Below, piece by piece: positions 1 to 11,792 of a stretch of DNA of 64,000 nt. Under the pieces are notes generated by a model, which did no database searches, was not told the DNA's origin, and saw only the letters and a program-made list of their open reading frames with translations. The DNA is from Hymenolepis diminuta (Eukaryota > Platyhelminthes > Cestoda > Cyclophyllidea > Hymenolepididae). How positions within the stretch are numbered: position 1 is the stretch's first letter; every line of letters starts with the position of its first letter. The position numbers and the translations under genes were made by a program. Location of the stretch: the NCBI GenBank assembly GCA_900708905.1, contig CAADRB010000004.1, positions 111,143 through 175,142 on the forward strand, given 5' to 3'.

Positions 1-455
1 CTGAAAAAACAGTTGACTTTACAATTTTGAAGCTCTGATGGAGTAGGATGCTCCTAGATGCTTTTGATGTCTTCCCATGATGAAGAGTTGTAAAGCTATT
101 TGCCCAACTGTGGGACACTTCCGTTGGGTGCATTTTAGATTCAAAGTTAATAAAAGAACTATTGAATAAAATTCGCACTGCGTAAATTTTACTTCAATAT
201 TCATCTGAGAATTTTGCAGAAAGACGCGACAACTGATCATCATGTGGCTAAGGTAATTCATAAGGTCATAAGAGTAATCGCTTGTGTCCAGCTCTTAAGG
301 CCGAATTTTGCTCTTCCCCATACGTTGTCCATGCGTATATAAGACAACCACTTGTGGAGTGAGAGTACTCCGGAGAGCGCTGAGCTGATCCGCTCAATTT
401 TCTTATCATAAACTAAGTCAAACCTACCTCTCGCTTATAAAATCCCCTTTATTCA

Positions 456-720
456 GGCAGCAGCAGTGATCTGATAGTAGTTGACCTGGACTTAATATTG
501 ACTCTAGATGGACCTAAATTAGACCTAATATCGACAGCAAAGCGAGTTTAAGAGTTCGATCAAATATAGTTTGAAATTCCTCTAAAAATTTTCTTAAGAC
601 TGACAGGATATCACAGCCTTTCTCAAAATGAGAAGATCAAGAGTCGAGATGTAATAGAATAACCATAATGGAACGAGGGAGGAAGGCAGAAGGGAGCAGG
701 AGGAGGTATCGAGAACTGGT
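456..720 (+). repeat. purine-rich repeat R2, copy 1
   Basis: Family order: AGTAAAGC-like start, TTTAAGAGTTCGA, TTCTTAAG, ATCACAGCCTTTCTCAAAAT, GAGAAGATCAAGAGTCGAG, then a GA-rich tail (GAACGAGGGAGGAAGG). Aligns with 62240-62400 and 63735-63920. An 84-codon frame on the opposite strand is a by-product of the purine bias. Confidence 0.5.
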
Positions 721-1889
721 AGGGAGTTGGAAGCCAACAATACTGGGTGCGGAAAAGCATGGTTGCATGATAAGGTGAGAACTTCGTATTCTTTGTTCGT
801 TGATGAAAATAGTCAACTGAAAATTAAAGCGCTCAAAGGCATAAATCAGTATGTGCACGCTACAGAACAGATATTTGAAGGTAACAAACACTGGTATAAA
901 ATCAATATCTGTTAGTGATAATGATATAACACAGAGAAGTTTATGAAGCTCAGCTCCACAATCGAAGAACTCAGTCGATTTGCTTGTGCTGGCAGAACTG
1001 TAAAAACATTCAAACTGTTGTCTACATTTAGGTAATGTATATTCATGTTCAATCAGTGGTTTCCACCAGAAAACTGAATTATTATTAGCCCTCCATCATT
1101 CCTTAATACATTGGGTTAATTACTTTTTAAAAGTTCATATTTTCAGAGGGTTTTCCATTTTTGTACATTTGTGCGTTTCAATTCCATTTACTCTTCTCAT
1201 TTCATGTTCATAAATAGGTACTTAGTTTCGTTTAGGATGTTAAAACAAAAATATATCTTCTCTCTCTTTATTTTCATCTTTAAGGCGAACCGAAGTTATA
1301 TATTTTATAAGGTAACGCAAAAATGACATGGAATGTACCTGCAACTTCAGAGGTCATGGTTTCGATCAATTTGAGTTATACAGATGGCTATCAACAAAAC
1401 GGTGGAGATAATAGATAAAGAAGAGATATAGATAAAGATAAAGAATGGCTACTGTTGGAGACAGCCTGGTTTAAAAAGTGAACTCCTATATTTATCTTGG
1501 ATCGCGAATATCTCTCGAACAAGACAACAATTAGTAAGACTCTAATCGATTTTAAAATGTCCAAAATTATCAATCAAAGTTACGGCATGTTCACAATAGT
1601 AATATGGGTGTCTGATAACAAAAAAACATAAATTTTACGATCTACAAGCAGATATCTCAATCAGAAGAAGGAAAACTCCAAATTCTCGATATAGCGAAAA
1701 ATTCAAATAGTTCAACTCGATTTATGCACGGTAAAGTGTACTTCGTATTAGTTCGCTTAAACAATCTAAGCATTAATCATTATTTCTAATGAGAAGAAAG
1801 CATAAAATATTTTGTCAAGGAAGAATATTTAATAACTTTTCATAATTATATTTTCACCCTGACAACTCCCATTTGTAAGCTGCGCCTTT
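721..1889. other. no recognised gene
   Basis: AT-rich, with only short chance open frames. A 62-codon frame at 727-915 begins in the tail of the purine-rich repeat and matches nothing I know. Confidence 0.5.
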
Positions 1890-2900
1890 CTTATAGAACC
1901 CCTTCGTCGAGTTTGTTTGAAGTCCTCCTCTTGGTTCCATATTCCGTCTTGGCGACCATTCCTTGTTCAGGGCGTATTCTTCTTTCTGAAATCTGGTTTA
2001 GTCCGGCGCACTGTTTTCTTATGACCTTGTTTGCCACACAAGTGGCAAATATGACATTTGCACGGACAAAATCGGGCAAAAATGCAAATAATTACAAAGC
2101 CAGTATTCAGTTAGAGTTTTACGGAGAGCGGAAACAGTCCCGGACATAATTTCACTAGAAATTCGATTGAGATAATTGTGCTCACCAGACTTCTGATTCA
2201 AGCCACCGTCACACTTGGTACTCAATTTTCTCCATTCATTAGCAATACCCTCTGATGTGATGCTATCGATTTCTCGATCTTTCTGAGGATTTGACAACAG
2301 ACAACAGTTTAAAAAGTTCACAAAGACCATTCAAAAACGGCAGACGTTTGGAATAATCCCTCGAAATGGCAGAAAAATCGCTAAGTTCAAAAACACTATT
2401 GATGCGGCTAGCTTAGGTCATCTATTCTTCATCATGCTCGGTAGCAAGAGAAATAATTCGGAGAGAATCAGGGCAGCTTCGTCGCAAATAAGATTCGAAA
2501 TAGTCCTGGGCTGGATGAAACCCTTCAGTTTTCCTTTTCAGCCGTTTCTAATCTCCGTAACAACAGTCCAACTTTTACATTATCTGAGATATTAGGGTGA
2601 TCGTTTCGAAAACATCCTCACACTTTTCAAACCAATTAACAAAAGTTTGATCTGCTTCTGGGTCATTGTCATTGGGTTATAAACTTGTAGAACTAGAGAA
2701 TCCGCAGATGGTTTGAGTATGGAAATATTCGATTTTTCAGTTTCCGTGTTCATAAATTACAAAAACTGTCCTTGCAGCATGATAAAATTTCCTTGCAGTT
2801 TCTTCAACAATAATTTGTGACGTTCCTGCTTTTTCTCCAGGAAAAATTTATTCTTCTTCAGGATGAGAGAGTGTCCGAATTAGAGTTTCTAACTCAGGAG
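1890..2900 (-). pseudogene. decayed Gypsy-type LTR retrotransposon gag
   Basis: Translation of the minus strand in shifting frames gives parts of a Gypsy/Metaviridae-type Gag in the expected order. A capsid-like core begins about 2664 (DPEADQTFVNWFEKCEDVF) and continues after a frameshift as VKVGLLLRRLETAEKEN. A nucleocapsid part follows: one zinc-knuckle half with WLC and HFCP at 2073-2102, and CHLCGKQGH at 2018-2053, whose final Cys is changed. Stops and at least two frameshifts make it non-functional. No protease, reverse transcriptase or LTR was recognised next to it. The assignment rests on motif pattern only. Confidence 0.6.
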
Positions 2901-5415
2901 GTTCCATGATGCCGTCCCTCTACCAAGGAGAGTCGGGAAACATTTTTCTAAGCGGGAGTAGATAGGTATTATGTTTCACACTAGACTTTTGATTATTATT
3001 TTCATTAACTGGTTTTGCGTCTTTTTCATTATTTTTTTGTCTTCAGAATATTATTCGTGCCAGTTTTCTTTGCGTCCCTCACACCTATTCACATAATCTT
3101 TATTTAAAATACTCTAAAAAAATTTTTTATGCAATTGTGCGAATAATTCCTCTAAAATCTAAATATATTAATTTTGTTGTTTTTTTGTATAAATTTAATA
3201 AAAACGGAAATATTTTACAAACTCTATATGTAAAATTGTCAATAAAAACCTTGTTTATATCTAAGGTGTTCTACCTGGAGTCAACAGCACTCGGAGAAAA
3301 GCTGCCGGCACTAACATTGACTAGCTGTACATAAGGCCACACAATCAATAAATAAGCTTTGGAGGAAAACTCTAAATAGGTACGTCTATTTTGGGCCTTC
3401 CAAATTGTCATGTGATCCTATGTATATAAATCCATCCAATTGACAAGACCGTTTAATGGCGAGATGAAAAAAATACTCCAATAGATGTGTTTATTGGTAG
3501 TCTGCTTTGCTCTTTTCTCTATAACAAGGGGTCGTCTACCTCACGGTTTTAAGCTGTTTTAAAATATATTAAGATTCGTGTTTGTTCATATTAAGCGAAG
3601 TAGAATGAACTCTGTTTCCGACAGAATCAAAAGGCTGTTTTGAGATTATGAAATAGACACAATTTTCTAGATAGTACGGCAGGCCACAAAATGTAACCAA
3701 TTTAATTTAATCAATAAACTTTGAACAACTCCAACCCGAGTTCACCCAGAAATCTAAGGGTGCTGAGTTTCAAATTTTAAACTTTGGAACCCTAGAAAAT
3801 TATCCAGAATGCAGACAGCTTAATGAATTCAATACTCAAGGTAAACAGGACTCTTTGGGCACCTTGACTTTATTATCTTCTTCCACTCAACCCCTCTCCC
3901 TACGATTTTAGATATCATCCCATGTTTAAAATGGTAAAATTTTTTGCTTTGTCATGGGTGATCATAATAGTTATTAATGTAATACAATTATGCATACATT
4001 TTTTCCCGGTTGAAATAGCAATTTTGAAGAGTATCTCACATTGTACTACTTGCAAAGGATCCTATTAAAGTGCATCAATTGCAGACTATTGTGCTCTCTA
4101 CTCTGTTCCTTATATTTTGTTTTTGGAATCCTCGACATCTCCCTCTATTGAGTTCCTTAACTATTTATATGCAATAATTTCATTTACATAAAGGTCGTAT
4201 CGAAGGAACGAATTGAATAATGGAATAAATGGCTTTCACATTCTAGTATATTAGGGAGGGAGAGAGAGAATCTACGAGATTTAATTATTACCTCTTCCGT
4301 GTTTTGACATTCCTTTCCAGCTTTTGCTTACAATGTTCAATTCTGAAGGTCATATTCTTGGGAAAGAAAATTATCTCTAAATTTGGAATAATAATATGAA
4401 AACGCATATCCAAACTTCATTACAACTATAATAGTTGGACAAATGAATACTCAATAGATGGTTTAATAATTTTGCACTCCCTTGTAAACTTAAAATTATT
4501 AATTTAAGAATTCTTTAATAGGGATATTTCGTCTAACAGTATTGGCTCAATTTACTAAATTTTCCTTTTTTCAAAGCATCACGTTGTCTCGACCTAAAAA
4601 ACTCAATGAGTTATGATGAAATAGGGGCTCATTTTTAAGTTGAAATAATGATAAAGTACTTAAAGTGAACTAGGAGGCAATAGATGTACATTTAATAAAG
4701 TTCTCCCTTTTACAGATATCTGATCACAGAAATCATGATAACAAATGCCATGGTATTAATATCTTTGACGTAATTAACTTTATAGAAATAATAATAATAA
4801 CAGTGAAATAACATATTTCCACATCGTTTGGTAAGTTAATTTGAGAGTATCTGCAAAACACTTATCGAATTTTTTTGAAATACAGAAATGCAGAGTAATT
4901 TAAAATTAATAACAAAATCTTCCGACCTTGAATTTAACCCAATAACCTAACCTAGTTGGAAACCAGCTATTTTTGTGATAATTAGAGTCAACATCTATGT
5001 GCAAAAATACAAAAAATGGCTCAGCAAAGATGTTTCAATAACTTTTTACTATTATATAGAAGATAAAGTTATTTCAAAATATCAGCGTTTCAATCAGGAT
5101 TTTCAAGTAAATAACCTCACGATCAATTTCATCTACATAGCCTTTGGATTTCAGTATCTAATGGTATCACGATCATATGGGCATGATGTGGGCACACGGG
5201 TTCTCAGAGAGAAGCAAATCCCTGTATCGAAAAAACTTGATCAGTAATCCGTTTTTTGTAAAAAACGCACACAACGTGAAGCTCTATTTGAAATTGAGCT
5301 TATAGAAGCATTCGATTCATATTATTTTCAGTTTATTAGTAGGAACAATAGTTTACAATATACTATTAGAGCAAGCGGCTGCTCAGCAAAGGGGAAATAG
5401 TTTCGGAGAATTGGT
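2901..5415. other. no recognised gene
   Basis: AT-rich intergenic sequence. Open frames of 65 and 90 codons (3137-3334, 4975-5247) have unremarkable composition and no motif. Confidence 0.5.
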
Positions 5416-5940
5416 CCATGGGATTCGAGATAATTTCTCGGTACCTTATTAAACTATCTTTTGAAGGGACTTGGACTGGATCAGATGTCAACATTAAGGA
5501 TGACAAAGTGATATGTGACGTTTCAACCACTCTTGTGTTTTATAAGACAAAACAACAGGAAATTTGGTACAGGATGACCACTGTCTTCCTTTCCGCTAAC
5601 ATTCGCATAAAGTGAGTAGCTTCGCATTTCACTTTTGTCAATCAGATTAACAGCAATAGAGACAAGAGTTGACATTATTAACGGTTTTAGCCATGACAGC
5701 CCAACCAGAGAAGGCTGATCGTAGAATTACGCCCTCGCAGTGCCATGACACGTGGAGCGCTAGCTCAGCAAATTCACCTGGAAAATCCCACGTTCAAGCC
5801 CCAACGAAGAAGACCCCGCCTTTAGGCGGCTATGAAATCTTCCCCCTTCTCTTACCTTAAAGCTTCTTTTAAGTAGTCAAAGGGGAGAACCAAAAAAGGA
5901 ACTTACACAGAACCATCGCTTACAGCTCTTTAAGCCTATC
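5416..5940 (+). repeat. tRNA-headed repeat R1, copy 1
   Basis: Begins near CATGGGATTCGAGATAATTT and contains a shared AGCAATTAACGG/TTTTAGCCATGAC-type segment, then a tRNA-like stretch with box-A-like GCTAGCTCAG and box-B-like CACGTTCAAGCC (about 5758-5800), then TTCTCTTACCTTAAAGCTTC and GGAACTTACAC. It aligns over its 5' part with 44810-45180 and over its 3' part with 34980-35330 and 38510-38880. Confidence 0.55.
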
Positions 5941-6439
5941 GAAAATTCATAACGTGCGGATAATTTACATTTCCACTTCAGAATTTTTTTATATAAAGTA
6001 CTTTTTAATTTCGCTAGTTTCTTCCTCTTTCTTTTCAACGACTTTTTTCTTTTTTTGATCAATCTATTTCTCATAGAGCTTCCAATGTGATTGATAACGT
6101 TAACAATTGACATTCTTATATCACTCAAAAGGAGTTTGCATATGCAATAATTTTTTCGTTTAATGTTGTTCTCGCCTATTCATTAATCATTAATATACTA
6201 ACACTTATTTGCATACGCCTTAATCCATCGACAGAGTTTTCTAGATCAAGGACTTGAGTTTTATTCCATTTAACAAAGATTTTGATGGAGAGAAAGCTTA
6301 AATTTACTTAAGATGCAAAGCGTGTTCTCAAAGGAATTCATATTAAGCGGTAGAATGCAATAAGATTATTTGCGTGCAAATATTTACTGAAAAGAAAACA
6401 ATCGTCCTTCGTTGGAGGAGAGCACACTGTGCTAGTAAG

Positions 6440-6790
6440 AATTCTGATAATAGTAGACTTGACGATCTCTTAAACTCTTCGAGAGCACTAATCTTAAGAA
6501 TACGCTCTCACGGATTCTCGACTTGTGAAGAGCTCGTTCATTGGATTCCATCGAGAAATCTCGGATCAAGATTTAATTTCACCTTTAGCTTCTTATGAGA
6601 AGTTTCTATGATTATCTTATCCGAAAACTTCTTTTGAGCCAAAAGCTACCACCGATAATTAGGAAGGAATCTATCATAATAGCAAGGAAGTCTTTGGCTT
6701 GATCTGTCTATTAAATGTACAAGGGCCGGTAATGTAGATTCCTGTTTCTGAACGTGAAATTCGAAACTGTCGATTGCATGAGAAAATTCG
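6440..6790 (+). repeat. tRNA-headed repeat R1, copy 2
   Basis: A more diverged, separate copy that begins again about 500 bp after copy 1. It contains AAGGAAGTCTTTGGCTTG, shared almost exactly with 35170 and in part with 38740, and GATTCCTGTTTCTGAACG aligned with 35218-35265. Confidence 0.45.
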
Positions 6791-7978
6791 CAGTAACAAG
6801 GGTAGCACTTAGGTACTACCGGCGGGATCACTGTTCCACTAGAGAAGTGGTAAAAAGGGCTTCAAGTGCTAAATATCTCGTTGATTTAAGTCTTATAAAG
6901 CACAAAACATCATCCCCAATATTGATATTAAATTTGATGGACCTGTTGAGAAAGCAGCAAAAAATTACGTTACATATCCTTCTGAGCAGAGCAGGGAAAA
7001 AGTCAAAATCTCGAACTCATTGGCCAGATCTCTCTCTACCTTTTCCCCAGATTGTAACCTTATTTCTATGCATCCAGTGGTCCTAAGAGCATAAAATAAA
7101 TTAGCTTAAAAATAAAACGGATTTATTACTGTGCTACAAATGCAGTGTGCTCATCTGATTTCAAATCGCCTATTTCTTGATGCTTTAGACTTTACAAAAG
7201 GTAAAAGTGGTTAAAAATCTCATATTGGAATTTCATCCGCAGCAATGACGGTTTAAATTTTAAACTGATTTATTTTAGAGAACATTCGAGAACAAAAACA
7301 TACGTTTATTAGGGAGCTTAACCGAATATTTTCGGTGCACTTGGAAGAAATTCGCAAGTTTCATCACTCACGAAGAGGATTATTGATTATTGGATTCCCA
7401 CGTTCAAACCTGGATCAACTATGTGGAACATATCGCTGCAATAATAGGCTAACCAGGTAGCCAATCATTTATTACATATCCAAACACTTATAAAAAAATT
7501 TTTCCTTAATAAAAGGACCATTCGTTGGAGGTAAACGTCTTCTCCCTTCTTCATCCTGAGGATTAGGTAATGTGTAGCTTTAAAAGGGCGACTGAGCAGT
7601 TACAAAATTGTTGGCCAATGTTTAAGGAAAAACCCATATTTTATAAATCGATTCCATTTTCTAAGCTATACATACGATTATATGAAATGTATATCCCATG
7701 CAAGTTTTTTAAAAAATATTCATTCACCTTTTAAGTCTTTGAGTCTATATTTTGCACTCGAATAACGATTCAAGGGCACTGCTGACTGATATGATTTCAT
7801 CAATTTGTAAGAAAATCAGAGACGAATTTTAATTTATATAATTACTGGTTAGATTTGAAATACAGTTGTAATGAACGAATAGTATTAGATTATTCCTACT
7901 TCAATATTATTGTTGGCTCTAGGTATATTCTAGAACAATAATAGTGAATTCAAAAAGATATATAATGACTTCCAAAAG
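6791..7978. other. no recognised gene
   Basis: AT-rich. GATTCCCACGTTCAAACCTGG near 7392-7414 recalls the box-B-like segment of the R1 repeat, but the surroundings do not align. Confidence 0.45.
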
Positions 7979-8329
7979 TGTGGGATTATTGATAGTTGAT
8001 TCCCCATAAAGATTCCCGGACGTTTAAATGTTCAGGAACGTGGAAAGTTATCGGCACATCATGAAGTTAGAAATTAGTTGTTTGAGTACATGGATGGTGA
8101 TGAATATTTAAGGAAGTACTCAAACCAAAGCAAAGATCGGCAAGATCAGATATTTAATAATACATTCCCCTGGCGGTTCTCAAAATCATAGACGAATGCT
8201 TAAGTATAATTCAAAAGTCAAATAAAACCACAAGTTAATTGTGTTTTCCTCATATAGCATTATAGAAAGCTAATTAATAATTGTCTTATTCAATTTGGAA
8301 ATAGGGAGTTACTTCTCAATCACTCCGTG
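7979..8329 (-). mobile_element. inverted-repeat element (MITE), copy 1
   Basis: Member of a four-copy family of 330-390 bp. One end reads (minus strand) GTGATTGAGAAGTAACTCCC; the other, degenerate end begins at 7979. The interior shares GATCTTTGC, ATCACCATC and TTCCTGAACATTTAAACGTC with the copy at 25558. No coding capacity. Confidence 0.65.
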
Positions 8330-11206
8330 TATATGACACAGTTCATTCCTTTAATTCAAGATACTTATCACTTAAATGCATAATCGAAATGTACTTTCCG
8401 AACGAAATATCCAAATATACGTGACCTACAATTGTATTACCAATTGAACAATTTAAGTAATATGACGGTGGCAAGTACTTCTGCAACTACGCATATGTTT
8501 AAATTTAAGATGTATCAAACTTCAAACCTGTGTCTTCCCCAACAATTCGCGATCCCAGATTACACCACATACATACAAACACAGAGATTCTTTTGAATAT
8601 TTGAAATTCAAATAGAAGTAATACATACTAGATTCAACATACAAAGTTTGGTGCAATATTTACTGGAATTTCTGAGGGTCTGATGTTGCACCCTAAAGAT
8701 CAAATTCTGGTTCTGAGATCAATGTGTAAACGTTATTTGGGCGGGGTTAAAGTACTTTTGGTAATTAAACGAAAAAGTACAAAAAATCCGTTTACCAACA
8801 CAATGGAGAATTTGGACAACTGTTTTCAGTTGGGGAATTTCCTGGTTAAAATGCCTCAGAACTATCTAGCCTCTAATTTATCAGTTCTGACGGCAACTGA
8901 ATATGAGAATCAGTAAAATACCACATTATGTTTGGGCAAATTTTTCTAGGTCCTGAGAAATAGACATAGGACGATTAAGAAGGAAATCGCTAATTTCAGA
9001 ATTAAATAATTAACTGTTTATCACTTTTCATACATAAAGGACTGAAGAACACACACCATGTGTGATAACATTTGAAATTCGATTTGAGTGTAAGCATCCA
9101 TCATTCCAGACTCTGAGATAGGAATTATAACCTATAATTTTAAAATGACAGTTCTTGACATCGACCTTTGCATTCGAACGACAGGTAATGATAATTTTGC
9201 CTGTCAGCTGTCCTGTATATCACGGAAAAAGTTGTTATGAAGGGACTAATCAAGGGGAATTATTAATGGGGAACCACCAAGTAAAGTACATTGGAATAGA
9301 TAAATCGCATTTCGAGATTTTCTTTGTTTATTTTAAACCATGACTGATTCAATGCGTTAGAAACCAAAATTTAATTAAAAGCAAAAAAACATGCCATTTA
9401 TCAGTTCCGCCCGACACAAAATATGGTACATTGATTTATTCCAATCAATTTCGTAATAATTAACAGTATATAAATCGGACACAGTATCAAAAAATTAAAA
9501 AAGTACAAGAATTTACTATATTCCAGAATAACCCACATGAACACGGTACTAAACATATATATGATTAGCCATTTTTGTACGAAAAATTGTTAGCGTGCTG
9601 GTGGCAAACGAATTTGGAACCAGAGGTCACGTGTTCGGTGCCCATCGGTTCACATCCAGCCAAAAGCACTGATTAAATACGACTGATAAAGAAGTAGGCG
9701 TTGCAGAAATCGAGTTTCCTTCGAGGGGAGCCTCATGATGTTACTTTTCTTCCCAAGGTAGGTGATGAAAAGAGCTTTTCTGAATTTGGAAGTTAGTTAC
9801 GACTAATTCTAACTGGTGAGAGATAATGCCTTAAAACCGATTCACAAATGGGTGAATTAAAGTTGAATTATCTAACATGTCTAACATGCACTTTTTCGTT
9901 GAGTTCTTTTGATAAACTCTCTTTAGTCGTCCACTCACGTACCCTCCAGTATTTGCAAAGAGAAGCATATCTTTTGTCTTCTCTCTTCAAAAACTCCCAT
10001 TAATCTGTATGAGTGGTCGTCTCATGCTAGCGATAATCGACTTCGCATCTTATTCGTAGTCTTCTCTTAATGATTAGGACACTCAGTGAGAAAGAGAGTA
10101 GTCATTATTTATCCAAGCTACAGCCCAGCTAACTAGCTAGTTAGTGTTGCTTGTAGAAAAGAGGAAATGGCCGGATGGTGGTTGAGTGGTTTCTAGACAA
10201 GTTACTCATTACTTCTTCGGGCTTTAATTGACCCACTTAATAGACACTCAACAAACGCGATGATGAGAAAAAGCGCATCGTTCCTGAATTCGGAGCAGTC
10301 TTTCTCTCTCATGTCTGCAAATCTCAAACCAGACACCATACGCAGCACATTAAAATCAAAATCATCTCCACGTGGTGTAGTGTTGTGAATCAAGGAAGTT
10401 GACAGATTATTTCGACAGATATCACTCCAATATCGAATCAACTCCCATTTAAATTAGCTTACATTAGTTCAGTTAGTCTTTGTTATCTTTCCCTAGTATT
10501 TGAGCTTCATTCTCTTCTGCCTAACTGCTTTTCAGTTTATGAGTTAGATAGGCAACTTCTTCTTTCTGTCTTTTTCTATTCCTCCTCATGTCGTACTAAT
10601 GCTAATAGAGGAGCGCTATCTTAGCAAGATTTCTCTGTCCAGTGTTTGTGATCACTAAGCGGTAGCATTTTAGCTAATTGTAGAGGAACTATCCTATCAT
10701 CCTCAAATCACATGATCCATTATTGTTATTGCCAGCGGCAGCGGACTTTGTTATTGGGAAACCGGTATTCCGTAATCCATTTATTTATCAGCTTTAACCA
10801 ATGTTGTTAGTCATTCTATCACAATTTTGCCCTGAGAGGTCTTGACCTCTGATTAAATTCAGCAAACTTGAAAGTTGACCGCAATACCACAATCAGGTAA
10901 CATTACTTCAATAATTATTTAGTCACAAATATTGTTAAAAAATTTATAAAGATGGCATGGGTGACCAACCACGCTGGTTACGTCCTGTCAATAAGAGATA
11001 CAGTGGAATGTGAGTTTCTCTTCAGAGCAGCTCCCTTATACCTCTCAATCCAAGTCAAGTGTTGGTGATACTTTTTCTAAAAAGGCTTGGAAATTTTTGT
11101 AAAAAAGAACATCAATCATTAGAGCACAGCTCCCACAAAACGACAACCATTTAAATAAGTCACAAAAATCCCTACTCGAAAGGCCAAAAATCCATCCTTT
11201 CAATTG
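8330..11206. other. no recognised gene apart from a SINE-A-like head
   Basis: AT-rich sequence with pyrimidine-rich stretches at 9900-10100 and 10450-10620. I see no exon with a conserved protein motif. Confidence 0.5.
9592..9700 (+). repeat. SINE-A-like head fragment
   Basis: AGAGGTCACGTGTTCGGTGC and CCATCGGTTCACATCC resemble the SINE-A head. Diverged; assignment tentative. Confidence 0.3.
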
Positions 11207-11378
11207 TGGCGTAGCGGTCAACATACACGACTGCCAAGTCAAGTGTTGCGGATTCAATTTCCATCAGCTGACATTCAACGAACGAAGTAATTAACCGCAC
11301 TAGAAAATATGTTGGATGTAATAATTCCACCCAAGATTGAAGTTGTGGTAAACGCTGTCCTTCAGTGAACTTGGGAAG
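11207..11378 (+). repeat. SINE-A copy, tRNA-like head plus body
   Basis: The head GGCGTAGCGGTCAACATACA and GCGGATTCAATTTCCATC resemble tRNA boxes A and B. The tail ACCCAAGATTGAAGTTGTGG followed by AAACGCTGTCC matches the tails at 52866 and 57741. Confidence 0.5.
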
Positions 11379-11733
11379 TATAAACAGATCATTCATTCGA
11401 AAAAAGGTCTAGTAATTAAATTCAATTATTAAAAAATCTACTCCCGAAAAACTATGCCATCTGTCACTTGTGTATTCCATAATGTTTCTTGTCATCGATG
11501 TGGCTGCACTTTCTTTGTAAAACACTAGGACGATGGGAAAAATATTCTGATCATGCTCTTTTCCTATTTTATCTGCCAACTTGTTTCTATTTTTTATGCC
11601 TAAACATGATAACTGAGGTTCCTACTGGTGAAATTGTTTCTTTGTATTTGAGTTGGAGTTTATTAGTGAATAGTAGTGAAATCTGCTCTAGCTAGTGTCA
11701 ACCAGCTGCATTCAGCTATTCAAAATGACGAAT

Positions 11734-11792
11734 TTATAGGGGTAACATGATCAACCATGGAATTAAATCAACCCGTCATTAAGCACCGAATA
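11734..11792 (-). repeat. SINE-B tRNA-like head
   Basis: Reverse complement reads GGTTGATTTAATTCCATGGT, then TGATCATGTTACCCC, like 30565-30640 and 53165-53225. Confidence 0.4.

Noticed and set aside
5758..5800. An intact tRNA gene in the R1 repeat
   Set aside because: Box-like sequences are present but no acceptor stem closes and the same segment recurs in diverged copies, so it is a SINE-type head.
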